Shown here one piece after another: positions 25,257 through 34,960 of a DNA stretch of 44,970 nucleotides. The position numbers and the translations under genes are program-made. How positions within the stretch are numbered: position 1 is the first letter of the stretch; each line of letters begins with the position of its first letter. Origin of the DNA: Prevotella sp. (GTDB lineage: Bacteria; Bacteroidota; Bacteroidia; Bacteroidales; Bacteroidaceae); contig JALFOF010000059.1 in the NCBI GenBank assembly GCA_022773825.1, positions 1 to 44,970 on the forward strand, in the 5' to 3' direction. Under the pieces are notes generated by a model. That model searched no databases. It was not told the origin of the DNA and saw only the letters and a program-made list of their open reading frames with translations.

Positions 25257-25988
25257 CTATTGTATTTTCATTCTTGTCCATATCCATCGTGGCAACAGTC
25301 TCCATAAAGCCACAAGCAGCCTGTAACGCCAGTCTATCACCACCACAGCCTTCTTGCGCTCTATGGCCTGGACGATGTCGGCAGCAACCGCCTTGGGTGG
25401 CAGCTTTAGCGGGAAGTGCGAATTAGCTATAAGGTCGGTGTCAACAAACCCAGGGCGTATGTCCGTCGTTGTGATGTCTAACCCGCGTATGCCGGCTAAC
25501 TGCGTCAGACATTCCAGATAGTGGCTCTGGTATCGTTTCGTGGCAGAGTAGGCAGGGGCGGCCCCGAGCCCTTTCGTTCCCGCTATTGACGTGATGCACG
25601 CTATGTGCCCCCCTCCTCGTTCTGCCATCAGATTGAATACGGCGGACAGCATCCGCGTAAAGCCAGTGCCGTTCGTCTCCACCGTCAGCAGCTCCTTGTC
25701 CGTGTCGAGTCCTGTGTTCTGCCATCCTATGCCCGAGCTGTGCACGTATAGGTCCATGCCTCCCAGCTCTTCTGCCATCTCAGCCAAGCGTTCAGCAGCG
25801 TTCTGCGCCGTCACGTCAATTTGTTTCTTCACGGCAATGCCCTTGTTGGCATCCATCACACGGCAGAGGCGTTCCTCGCGCCTGCCAGCTATGCCCACCT
25901 TCCATCCGCGTTTCGCCAGCAGCAGCGCCACCTCCATACCTATGCCGGAGGTAGCTCCCATCACTATGGCGCATCTTTTTCTTTTCAT
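25257..25988 (-). CDS. Short-chain dehydrogenase/reductase
   Basis: NAD(P)-dependent oxidoreductase of the classical SDR type, 243 aa. The nucleotide-binding motif GATSGIG is at 11-17, and Arg37/Arg38 after the second strand (GIAGRREERL) suggest NADPH preference. The catalytic Ser134 and the YSATK motif (Tyr147, Lys151) are present. The C-terminus is hydrophobic (LLVALWRLLPRWIW), which could be a membrane-contacting tail. The substrate is unknown. It is the first gene of a five-gene minus-strand run with rmuC, carbonic anhydrase, nitroreductase and a small protein. Confidence 0.93.
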   Translation of the reverse strand: MKRKRCAIVMGATSGIGMEVALLLAKRGWKVGIAGRREERLCRVMDANKGIAVKKQIDVTAQNAAERLAEMAEELGGMDLYVHSSGIGWQNTGLDTDKELLTVETNGTGFTRMLSAVFNLMAERGGGHIACITSIAGTKGLGAAPAYSATKRYQSHYLECLTQLAGIRGLDITTTDIRPGFVDTDLIANSHFPLKLPPKAVAADIVQAIERKKAVVVIDWRYRLLVALWRLLPRWIWTRMKIQ

Positions 25989-26030
25989 TCTTTTGTTGCC
26001 GTAAACACGTTTGCAGTTTTATTCCGTTTG

Positions 26031-26061
26031 CAAAGGTAATATAAAAACAAGATACCCACAA
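26031..26061 (-). promoter_or_regulatory. Promoter of the SDR-rmuC run
   Basis: Minus strand: TACCTTTG (complement of 26031-26038), with TTG at the complement of 26059-26061, 20 nt away. It lies about 43 nt before the SDR start codon. Confidence 0.7.
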
Positions 26062-26357
26062 GCAAACCCTTGCATTTTCTTTCGCGAAGTGTTGATTTTT
26101 CGTATTCAGCAGCCAGAAAACCGCGGCACGGTTTAGGGTAGGGGACTGTGTAATGCCTTATTCGCACCGTGTCACAAATATTGTGAAAATAGTGACAAAC
26201 TGCTCATTTGCACCACGCAAAATACGGCGATAAAATCCAAGAAGTACATCTTTGTTCGCAAATTCGCTAATCTCGTAAAAATTTTATAATATCTTGTATT
26301 ATAGCTTGATATACGAATTTGATAAACAAATACATTTTGTTTGTGTTGTAATATCAT
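26062..26357. other. Noncoding stretch with a weak inverted repeat
   Basis: A/T-rich DNA without coding potential. CAAATTCG (about 26260) and CGAATTTG (about 26312) are inverted around an inner ATAATA/TATTAT pair, giving a possible cruciform. Nothing else is recognised. Confidence 0.45.
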
Positions 26358-26462
26358 AGCTATTGCAATCTAATAGCTATGATATTACGTTGCAATGGCG
26401 TTCATTTTACAGTGCCGAAGCGATCGTTTTGCGTCGTAAAAGGGTGTTTTCGCAGTGCCGTT
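26358..26462. repeat. 22-bp-period degenerate tandem repeat, array C
   Basis: A 17-bp partial unit at 26358 is followed by units starting at 26375, 26397, 26419 and 26441, each exactly 22 bp apart. The first full unit reads AGCTATGATATTAC followed by GTTGCAAT. Later units drift but keep the TTTTAC/TTTTGC core in phase. It lies between the SDR run and groES, in the longest gap of the window. Confidence 0.75.
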
Positions 26463-26804
26463 ACTGTCGTATGAGGTAATAAAACTGTTGTATTGACACG
26501 ATAAGGTGATTTGTTCGTCGTGATGTTTCCTCTATTTTGCGTTTTTACACGTCAATTTTTAAAAATCAAGATGTCACGAAAAGCAATGTAATATCGACAT
26601 TCTGCCAAAATGTGGTGTAAATACAAACAAGTGTCTTTCAACCATTCATTGTGCCATTGTCTGCCTGCTTTGGCAAGGTGAGATATGTTGTTCTGCCATT
26701 TTTGTCGCATGATGCACTGACAATGGTGTCACGGTAGAGGATTGGCATGTTTTTCGTGTTATCCAAGGCAAAGTCAAACAATAACCATATAAACAGATAA
26801 GACA
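26463..26804. other. Upstream region of groES, no clear promoter
   Basis: This 342-bp stretch should contain the groES promoter, but I find no TTTG-N19-TAnnTTTG match and no CIRCE (HrcA) element. A TATTTTGC at about 26533 is one base short of the -7 consensus. A 60-codon minus-strand frame overlapping the groES start is not convincing. Confidence 0.5.
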
Positions 26805-27074
26805 ATGAACATTCAACCATTAGCAGACCGCGTGCTGATTAAGCCAGCGGCGGCAGAAGAGAAAATTGGCGGTATTATCATCCCCGATACGGCAAAGGAG
26901 AAGCCCCTGAAGGGCGAGGTGATAGCAGTAGGCAACGGAACTAAGGATGAGGAAATGGTGCTCAAAGCTGGTGACGTGGTGCTCTACGGTAAGTATTCTG
27001 GCACAGAACTGGAGTACGATGGTGAGAAATACCTTATGATGCGTCAGTCTGACGTGCTTGCTATCGTGAAGTAA
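26805..27074 (+). CDS. groES: Co-chaperonin GroES
   Basis: Heptameric lid of the GroEL folding chamber. The 89-aa protein starts [20 protein letters not shown], contains the mobile loop [20 protein letters not shown], and ends DVLAIVK. Length and motifs are standard for the Bacteroidetes form. It precedes groEL by 51 bp in the usual operon. Confidence 0.98.
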   Translation: MNIQPLADRVLIKPAAAEEKIGGIIIPDTAKEKPLKGEVIAVGNGTKDEEMVLKAGDVVLYGKYSGTELEYDGEKYLMMRQSDVLAIVK

Positions 27075-27113
27075 AGTAAGCGAAAATCGTTTAACAATAC
27101 CTATATAATATAA

Positions 27114-28757
<1,644 letters not shown>

Positions 28758-28792
28758 TATACGGAGATGTAAGACATACCGTTTGATAATAA

Positions 28793-28835
28793 ACAACGGG
28801 TCCCAAGGGTTGTATAAACCCACGGGACCCGTTGT
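28793..28835 (+). terminator. Intrinsic terminator of groES-groEL
   Basis: ACAACGGGTCCC (28793-28804) and GGGACCCGTTGT (28824-28835) form a perfect 12-bp stem with an inner GGGTT/AACCC stem. Confidence 0.9.
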
Positions 28836-28869
28836 CGTATATTGCCGCTGAGGAATGTGTATCGGCACG

Positions 28870-29071
28870 TTAACCCCAAATCGGTCATTAGACCACAAAA
28901 GTTCAAAACTTCTTGTTTTTGTGTTGTTTCCTAACAGATTTTATTTTCTTGTCGGCATCTTGCCTGTCTTTGTAACTTGACGTAGCCCGCTATACCTGCG
29001 TTACAAAGATAGCCAATCTGCTCGACAATAAAACAAAATCTGTTTAGGCTCTAATGACCGATTTGGGTTAA
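28870..29071. mobile_element. MITE-like palindromic element with TTAA flanks
   Basis: Terminal inverted repeats, left CCCCAAATCGGTCATTAGA (from 28874) and right TCTAATGACCGATTTGGG (to 29067), are flanked on both sides by TTAA (28870-28873 and 29068-29071), giving a 194-bp element. Inside, a second inverted pair runs from CCTAACAGATTTTATTTTC (28931) to a matching AACAAAATCTGTTTAGG end (29048), and a TCTTTGTAAC/GTTACAAAGA pair closes the centre. The left half has about 35 extra bp that themselves fold (ACAAAAG...TTTTTGT). There is no coding capacity. TTAA flanks and perfect ends suggest a non-autonomous element mobilised by an IS transposase in trans; the family is not certain. Confidence 0.75.
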
Positions 29072-29097
29072 AGGGCAATGGAAGGGGTGCAAAGAGA

Positions 29098-29577
29098 TTA
29101 AAAATGCTTCATCGCACGATCCATCTCACGTCTGTCCTGCTTCTCTTTCAGCGTTTCGCGCTTGTCGTATTCCTTCTTGCCCCGACAGAGAGCGATGTCA
29201 ACCTTCGCGCGCCCTCTGTCGTCAATGAATACGAGTATAGGTACTATGGTGAAGCCTACAGCCTTGGTATCCTCCTGCAGACGGTGTATCTCGCGACGGT
29301 TAAGCAACAGCTTGCGGTCGCGTTTAGCCTCGTGGTTGTTATAAGAACCATAGAAATAAGGTGAGACGTTCATTCCCTTCACCCATATCTCACCATTGTG
29401 TATGTAACAGAAAGCATCGACGAGCGATGCCTTGCCCATGCGAATAGACTTGATTTCTGTGCCCGTAAGCACTATGCCAGCGGTGTATGTGTCAACAAAG
29501 AAATAGTCGAATGCCGCTTTCTTGTTCTTTATCTGTACGGGACTTTTCTTCCTTAATAATTCCTGTTCCTTGTTCAT
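29098..29577 (-). CDS. smpB: SsrA-binding protein SmpB
   Basis: Binds tmRNA and delivers it to stalled ribosomes for trans-translation. The 159-aa protein carries the SmpB signatures [33 protein letters not shown] [17 protein letters not shown], and the basic tail [17 protein letters not shown] that reaches into the ribosome. The tmRNA gene itself is not in the window. It follows the DMP19-family gene by 10 bp and probably shares its promoter. Confidence 0.97.
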   Translation of the reverse strand: MNKEQELLRKKSPVQIKNKKAAFDYFFVDTYTAGIVLTGTEIKSIRMGKASLVDAFCYIHNGEIWVKGMNVSPYFYGSYNNHEAKRDRKLLLNRREIHRLQEDTKAVGFTIVPILVFIDDRGRAKVDIALCRGKKEYDKRETLKEKQDRREMDRAMKHF

Positions 29578-29587
29578 AAGTGTGTTA

Positions 29588-30094
29588 TTATCCTTCTATT
29601 GTAATGAATTCCTCCAGATGTTCATCCACGAAATGGGCAACGGTGTCCGTCCATTGCTCCTCGTTAGTGACGAAGTCATCGTCGAAATCATCGAATACCT
29701 GCATGGTCTCATATAAAGCCATGAACTCTTCATCTGTCATCTCCTTCTCTATAACCTCACGGTGGCGAAGGTATTGTTTCTTCGCTCTGCGCATTAGGCG
29801 GCATAGTTCCAGCAGCCCCCAGTCTCGCACAGCGGCATCAAAGGGGTTGTGAAAGAAGAACGGACCGTAACCATTGTGTATAAGCTGTACGAAACCGCCG
29901 TCCATCACCTCCTCGCGCAGCGTGGCATAGCCTATCAACGTGATTTGTTTCGAGGACATAAGTGGCATATTCTCCGCCGTCAGCTCACCGCCGATGGCGG
30001 CGCGAGTCTTGTCAATGATAAGTTGCAGGAATGTGTCCGCACCTGCCGATGCTGCCTGTGACAGCTCATTGTCGTTTATCTTTACTTCTATCAT
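29588..30094 (-). CDS. DMP19-family (DUF4375) protein
   Basis: 168-aa acidic protein. Residues about 45-160 resemble the DUF4375/DMP19 fold: [20 protein letters not shown], then [16 protein letters not shown]. The C-terminus is strongly acidic ([15 protein letters not shown]). The founding member, Neisseria DMP19, is a dimer that mimics DNA and titrates a transcription factor. Whether this one does so is unknown, but the acidic surface fits. It lies 10 bp upstream of smpB and behind its own promoter, so any regulator function could be linked to ribosome-rescue conditions. Confidence 0.75.
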   Translation of the reverse strand: MIEVKINDNELSQAASAGADTFLQLIIDKTRAAIGGELTAENMPLMSSKQITLIGYATLREEVMDGGFVQLIHNGYGPFFFHNPFDAAVRDWGLLELCRLMRRAKKQYLRHREVIEKEMTDEEFMALYETMQVFDDFDDDFVTNEEQWTDTVAHFVDEHLEEFITIEG

Positions 30095-30113
30095 ATTTGC
30101 AATTTCTACTTTG

Positions 30114-30121
30114 CAAAAGTA
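30114..30121 (-). promoter_or_regulatory. Promoter -7 element for DMP19-smpB
   Basis: TACTTTTG on the minus strand, about 20 nt before the DMP19-family start codon, with a T-rich tract in the -33 area. Confidence 0.6.
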
Positions 30122-30216
30122 ATAATAATTACGGAAAAAACATAATAAAATGATAGGATTATAGTTTTTTTACGAAAAAAGAACAGGCAAACTGCCACTT
30201 TGTCAAAGATTTTTTG

Positions 30217-30224
30217 TAATTTTG
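30217..30224 (+). promoter_or_regulatory. Promoter -7 element for the NifU-like/GGGtGRT pair
   Basis: TAATTTTG matches TAnnTTTG and lies 85 nt before the start codon at 30309. The -33 box is weak. The promoter is back-to-back with the DMP19-smpB promoter. Confidence 0.6.
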
Positions 30225-30308
30225 CCGTTGAAAAGGGTCTATAGAGTTGAAAGAACTCTTATACAAAAGAAGAATGCAACACTTTATTTTTTTAATAAGA
30301 AACTTAAT

Positions 30309-31010
30309 ATGATTTACACAAAGGAAATCAACGACATGTGCGTCGTTGCGAAAGGTCCTAACCATGGACCTGCTCCAATCCCCGAAGAGGGTAAGTGGAT
30401 TCAGGCAAAGGAGATAAAGGATATCTCTGGCATGACTCATGGTATTGGCTGGTGCGCTCCACAGCAGGGTTGCTGCAAGCTGTCACTCAACGTAAAGGAC
30501 GGCGTCATAGAGGAGGCTCTCGTTGAGACCATAGGCTGTTCAGGCATGACGCACTCTGCTGCCATGGCTTCGGAAATTCTTCCTGGCAAGACCATCTTGG
30601 AGGCTCTCAACACGGACCTCGTATGCGATGCCATCAACACGGCAATGCGCGAGCTCTTCCTTCAGATTGTTTACGGCCGCACGCAGTCAGCTTTCTCAGA
30701 AGGCGGTCTCGCTATTGGTGCTGGCCTTGAAGACCTCGGAAAGGGTCTCGTATCACAGTGTGGTACACTCTATGGCACAAAGGCAAAGGGTACACGTTAC
30801 CTTCAGCTCACAGAGGGATACATCACAAAGCAGTATCTTGACGAGGACAATGAGGTATGCGGATATGAGTTTGTACACATGGGCAAGTTCATGGATGCAG
30901 TGAAGAAGGGTGTTGACGCCAATGAGGCTCTCAAGCAGGTTACTGGCACATACGGCCGTACGAAGCCAGAGCAGGGCGCTGTTAAGTTTATTGATCCACG
31001 TAAAAACTAA
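30309..31010 (+). CDS. NifU/IscU-like iron-sulfur scaffold-type protein
   Basis: 233-aa protein; ATG 30309 (MIYTKEINDMCVVAKGPNHG) is preferred over the open frame to 30222. Residues about 45-125 resemble an IscU/NifU N-terminal scaffold: GWCAPQQGCCKLSLNVKDGV, then TIGCSGMTHSAAMASEILPG, then KTILEAL, parallel to the IscU GCGxAxASSSxxTE segment. Candidate cluster-binding cysteines are Cys49, Cys55, Cys56, Cys77 and Cys106. The C-terminal 100 residues are an extension absent from IscU. It pairs with the GGGtGRT gene 15 bp downstream, an arrangement I recall in many anaerobes. No cysteine desulfurase is nearby. Its true role is not established as far as I know. Confidence 0.8.
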   Translation: MIYTKEINDMCVVAKGPNHGPAPIPEEGKWIQAKEIKDISGMTHGIGWCAPQQGCCKLSLNVKDGVIEEALVETIGCSGMTHSAAMASEILPGKTILEALNTDLVCDAINTAMRELFLQIVYGRTQSAFSEGGLAIGAGLEDLGKGLVSQCGTLYGTKAKGTRYLQLTEGYITKQYLDEDNEVCGYEFVHMGKFMDAVKKGVDANEALKQVTGTYGRTKPEQGAVKFIDPRKN

Positions 31011-31025
31011 ATAGGAGGAAAAAAC

Positions 31026-32036
31026 ATGATTCGTGAAGTAAAATTTGAGTCACAGGACCGTCGTATCAAGCAGATTCTTGCTGCGTTGAACGAGTACGGC
31101 ATTTCTTCTATTGAAGAGGCTAACGAGATATGTGATAAGGCAGGCATCGATCCTTACAAGACTTGTGAGGAAACACAGATGATTTGCTTCGAGAATGCTA
31201 AGTGGGCATACGTGGTAGGTTGTGCCATCGCAATAAAGAAGGGCTGCAAGACAGCTGCTGAAGCTGCGGAGGCTATAGGCATTGGTCTTCAGTCTTTCTG
31301 CATCCCAGGCTCAGTTGCTGACGACCGTAAGGTAGGTATTGGTCACGGAAATCTGGCCGCACGTCTTCTCCGTGAAGAGACAGAATGCTTCGCTTTCCTT
31401 GCTGGTCACGAGTCCTTCGCTGCTGCGGAGGGTGCTATTAAGATTGCTGAGATGGCTAACAAGGTTCGCCAGAAGCCTCTCCGCGTCATCCTCAATGGTC
31501 TTGGCAAGGACGCTGCTATGATTATCTCTCGTATCAATGGATTTACATACGTGCAGACACAGTTTGACTATTACACTGGCGAGCTGAAGGTTGTTAAGAC
31601 AAAGGCTTACTCTGATGGTCCACGTGCAAAGGTGAACTGCTACGGTGCTGACGATGTCCGTGAGGGCGTTGCAATCATGTGGAAGGAGAATGTAGATGTA
31701 TCAATCACCGGTAACTCTACTAACCCGACACGTTTCCAGCATCCTACCGCTGGCACATACAAGAAGGAGCGCATCCTTGCTGGTAAGCCATACTTCTCAG
31801 TAGCTTCTGGTGGTGGTACAGGTCGTACTCTGCACCCAGACAACATGGCTGCAGGTCCTGCTTCTTACGGTATGACAGACACCCTCGGACGTATGCACTC
31901 TGACGCGCAGTTCGCTGGTTCTTCATCTGTTCCTGCACACGTAGAGATGATGGGCTTCCTCGGCATAGGTAACAATCCGATGGTAGGTTGCACCGTGGCT
32001 TGCGCCGTTAACGTAGCGCTTGCACAGAACAAGTAA
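31026..32036 (+). CDS. GGGtGRT-family protein
   Basis: 336-aa protein of the uncharacterised GGGtGRT family, named after the motif at 262-268 here (VASGGGTGRTLHPDNM). It is cysteine-rich for a cytoplasmic protein: Cys36, 47, 54, 66, 74, 92, 121, 205, 322 and 326. His/Gly-rich segments such as GIGHGNLAARLL, and SITGNSTNPTRFQHP, suggest a phosphate- or metal-binding site. It has no signal peptide or membrane segment. An AGGAGG site precedes it and codon choice looks like that of a well-expressed gene. It is coupled to the NifU-like gene. I infer a joint Fe-S or sulfur-related function, but no activity is known to me. Confidence 0.88.
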   Translation: MIREVKFESQDRRIKQILAALNEYGISSIEEANEICDKAGIDPYKTCEETQMICFENAKWAYVVGCAIAIKKGCKTAAEAAEAIGIGLQSFCIPGSVADDRKVGIGHGNLAARLLREETECFAFLAGHESFAAAEGAIKIAEMANKVRQKPLRVILNGLGKDAAMIISRINGFTYVQTQFDYYTGELKVVKTKAYSDGPRAKVNCYGADDVREGVAIMWKENVDVSITGNSTNPTRFQHPTAGTYKKERILAGKPYFSVASGGGTGRTLHPDNMAAGPASYGMTDTLGRMHSDAQFAGSSSVPAHVEMMGFLGIGNNPMVGCTVACAVNVALAQNK

Positions 32037-32061
32037 GCTTATACAGATTATATATAATAAA

Positions 32062-32107
32062 AATCAGACCTCTCTTCTTGATATTGTATCATGGGAGAGG
32101 TCTGATT
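32062..32107 (+). terminator. Terminator of the NifU-like/GGGtGRT operon
   Basis: AATCAGACCTCTC (32062-32074) and GAGAGGTCTGATT (32095-32107) form a perfect 13-bp stem, 26 bp after the stop. Confidence 0.85.
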
Positions 32108-32184
32108 GTATATGAGTGTCAATGGTATTTGTTTGAAATTGCATTGACGCCATACTGTTTGCGCGTAAAACATGCGGTATAACA

Positions 32185-32223
32185 CTACGGAGGTGCGGCA
32201 TATTGTTTGCCACACCTCCGTAG
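32185..32223 (-). terminator. Terminator of alaS
   Basis: CTACGGAGGTG (32185-32195) and CACCTCCGTAG (32213-32223) form a perfect 11-bp stem just after the alaS stop on the minus strand. Confidence 0.75.
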
Positions 32224-32258
32224 TTATTGAATTGTAAATGAATTTTATTTTACTACCA

Positions 32259-34874
32259 TTACAGGCAAAGCTCCACAACTTTGTCGATAGCAGCTTTGAG
32301 TCCATCGGAGTTCTTGCCTCCAGCAGTAGCGAAGTATGACTGTCCGCCACCACCTCCCTGAATTAGTTTACCAGCTTCGCGGACTACCTTACCAGCATTC
32401 TTTCCAGCTGCAACGAGGTCGTCAGACAGTGCCACGGTGATGCTTGGCTTACCACCTGTCTCACAGCCTAATGCCACGATAAGATTTTCTGGGAACTGTG
32501 TACGCAACTGGAAGGCTATGTCCTTGATGTTCTGAGGGTCTACAGGGCATAGACCTGAGATAACCGTAACACCGTTGATGGTCTGCGCCTTGTTGATGAG
32601 CGTTTCTTTGAACTGCATTGCCTTTTGCGCTTTGAACTCGTCAACCTGTGCCTGCAACTCTTTATTGTCGTTGATGGCTTTTTCTATCGTAGCCATAAGG
32701 TTGGGCGCATTGTTGAAGAGGGCGCGGAGGTCGGCTATCATGTCTTGTGCATGGTCCATCATCTCTTCCACCGCTTTACCGGTAATGGCTTCGATACGAC
32801 GCACACCTGCTGCGACACTGCTCTCTGCCGTGATGCGTACCATGCCTATCTGACCTGTTGCCTTGGCATGACATCCGCCACAGAACTCTACGCTTGAGCC
32901 GAACTTAACAACACGCACCCTGTCGCCATATTTCTCTCCGAAGAGTGCTATCGCTCCAAGTTGTTTTGCTTCTTCTATTGGAGTGTCACGGAATTCCTGA
33001 AGAGGGATATTCATGCGTATCTTCTCATTGACGATGTGTTCCACTTGACGGAGCTGTTCTGCCGTCACTTTCTCAAAGTGTGAGAAGTCGAAACGCAGAT
33101 AGTCTGCTGTGACAAGCGAACCTTTCTGTTCCACGTGCTCACCGAGAACCTCGCGCAGGGCTGCGTCAAGGAGGTGTGTGCAGGTGTGGTTAGACTCAAT
33201 GGCATAGCGACGTTCTACATCTACACAAGCCATGAACTCCGCTTGCGGGTTTTCTGGTAATTTGTCAACAATGTGTATAGCAATACCATTTTCCTTCTTG
33301 GTGTCAAGTACCTTTATCTCTTCGTCCTCGCTGACAAGTACACCAGTGTCACCTATTTCGCCGCCCATCTCGCCATAGAAAGGCGTGTAGTCAAGAATCA
33401 TCTCGTACGCAGTCCCTTTCTTCTGCTTCACTTCTCGGTATTTCACGATGTGGCATGGGTACTCTGTGTAGTCGTAGCCAACGAATGAGGATTCTGCTTC
33501 ATTTACTGTTACCCAGTCTCCAAGATGCACCTCGGCAGCGTTACGTGCTCGGTTCTTCTGCTCCTGCATACAGGTGTCAAAGCCTTTTCCGTCAACCGTC
33601 ATGCCTTGTTCACGGCATATTAACTCTGTGAGGTCGAGAGGGAAACCGAAAGTGTCGAAGAGATTGAACGCCTTGTCACCTGCTATCTCTGTATTACCAG
33701 CGGCTTTGGTCTCGTCTATCACTCCCTGAAGCAGACGTATGCCGTTTTCAAGTGTGCGGAGGAAAGAGGATTCTTCTTCCTGCATCACTTTCATGATAAG
33801 CTTCTGTTGTGCGGGTAGTTCGGGGAAGGCTGCTCCCATTTCTTCAACGAGGGTAGGGACGAGCTTGTATATGAAGGCTTCTTTCTGCCCGAGGAAGGTA
33901 TATCCATAACGCACGGCACGACGGAGGATACGACGTATTACATATCCCGCCTTGGCATTAGATGGCAGCTGACCATCAGCAATAGCGAAGGCGATGGCGC
34001 GCAGATGATCGACAATTACGCGGAGGGCGATGTCTTTCTTCTCATCGTCGCCGTACTTGCAGCCTGCCATGTCTGCCATAACCTTGATGAGTGGCTGGAA
34101 TATGTCGGTGTCATAATTGGAGGTCTTGCCCTGCATTGTACGTACAAGACGCTCAAATCCCATTCCTGTATCGATAACTTTTGCTGGCAGCCCTTCAAGT
34201 GAACCGTCAGCTTTGCGGTTGAACTGCATGAAGACAAGGTTCCATATCTCTATCACCTGAGGATGATCCTTGTTTACGAGTTCGCGTCCAGGAGTCTTTG
34301 CTTTTTCTTCAGCGGAGCGAGAGTCAACGTGTATTTCTGAACAGGGACCGCAAGGACCAGTGTCTCCCATCTCCCAGAAGTTGTCATGTTTGTTGCCGTT
34401 GATAATGTGGTCTTTGGGCAGGAACTGCTCCCAGATGGAGGCTGCCTCTTCATCGCGCTGCAGACCTTCTTCTTCTGAGCCTTCAAATACTGTGGCGTAG
34501 AGGTCTTCGGGATTGATTTTCAATACATCGACGATGTATTCCCAAGCCCATGAGATGGCTTCTTTCTTGAAATAGTCGCCGAAAGACCAGTTACCCAGCA
34601 TCTCGAACATTGTGTGATGATATGTATCGTGCCCTACTTCTTCAAGGTCATTGTGCTTTCCTGAGACACGGAGGCACTTCTGCGTGTCTGCCTGTCTGCG
34701 ACTCTTGGGTGTTGTGTTGCCGAGGATGATGTCTTTGAATTGGTTCATGCCTGCATTGGTGAACATCAGCGTTGGGTCATCTTTTACAACCATTGGTGCT
34801 GATGGCACGATGAGGTGTCCTTTGCTTTCAAAGAAGTTTTTGAAAGATTCACGTATTTCTTTTGCTGTCAACAT
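32259..34874 (-). CDS. alaS: Alanyl-tRNA synthetase
   Basis: Class II synthetase charging tRNA-Ala, with editing of mischarged serine. The 871-aa protein has the catalytic domain at 1-250 ([20 protein letters not shown]), the tRNA-recognition helices, and the editing site ligands HTCTH and CGGCH (the latter near residue 665). The C-Ala domain ends [16 protein letters not shown]. Length is standard (about 875). It has its own consensus promoter and terminator, so it is monocistronic. Confidence 0.98.
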   Translation of the reverse strand: MLTAKEIRESFKNFFESKGHLIVPSAPMVVKDDPTLMFTNAGMNQFKDIILGNTTPKSRRQADTQKCLRVSGKHNDLEEVGHDTYHHTMFEMLGNWSFGDYFKKEAISWAWEYIVDVLKINPEDLYATVFEGSEEEGLQRDEEAASIWEQFLPKDHIINGNKHDNFWEMGDTGPCGPCSEIHVDSRSAEEKAKTPGRELVNKDHPQVIEIWNLVFMQFNRKADGSLEGLPAKVIDTGMGFERLVRTMQGKTSNYDTDIFQPLIKVMADMAGCKYGDDEKKDIALRVIVDHLRAIAFAIADGQLPSNAKAGYVIRRILRRAVRYGYTFLGQKEAFIYKLVPTLVEEMGAAFPELPAQQKLIMKVMQEEESSFLRTLENGIRLLQGVIDETKAAGNTEIAGDKAFNLFDTFGFPLDLTELICREQGMTVDGKGFDTCMQEQKNRARNAAEVHLGDWVTVNEAESSFVGYDYTEYPCHIVKYREVKQKKGTAYEMILDYTPFYGEMGGEIGDTGVLVSEDEEIKVLDTKKENGIAIHIVDKLPENPQAEFMACVDVERRYAIESNHTCTHLLDAALREVLGEHVEQKGSLVTADYLRFDFSHFEKVTAEQLRQVEHIVNEKIRMNIPLQEFRDTPIEEAKQLGAIALFGEKYGDRVRVVKFGSSVEFCGGCHAKATGQIGMVRITAESSVAAGVRRIEAITGKAVEEMMDHAQDMIADLRALFNNAPNLMATIEKAINDNKELQAQVDEFKAQKAMQFKETLINKAQTINGVTVISGLCPVDPQNIKDIAFQLRTQFPENLIVALGCETGGKPSITVALSDDLVAAGKNAGKVVREAGKLIQGGGGGQSYFATAGGKNSDGLKAAIDKVVELCL

Positions 34875-34906
34875 ATTTTTTGTTGCTTTTGATTGGTTTT
34901 TGAGCG

Positions 34907-34938
34907 CAAAGTTAATAATTTATTCTGATTCTTGCAAA
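34907..34938 (-). promoter_or_regulatory. Promoter of alaS
   Basis: Minus strand: TTTG (complement of 34935-34938), 20 nt, TAACTTTG (complement of 34907-34914), about 33 nt before the start codon. Confidence 0.75.
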
Positions 34939-34960
34939 CTTTTGGTGCTGTTTTGTCATG

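Noticed and set aside
26463..26804. CIRCE (HrcA) operator before groES
   Set aside because: No TTAGCACTC-N9-GAGTGCTAA-type inverted repeat is present.
26638..26820. 60-codon minus-strand frame overlapping the groES start
   Set aside because: It reads out of groES coding DNA with no promoter or ribosome site, and the predicted peptide resembles no known family.
28870..29071. tmRNA or 6S-like RNA next to smpB
   Set aside because: The stretch is palindromic with TTAA flanks and shows no tRNA-like ends or resume-peptide frame, so a MITE is the better reading.
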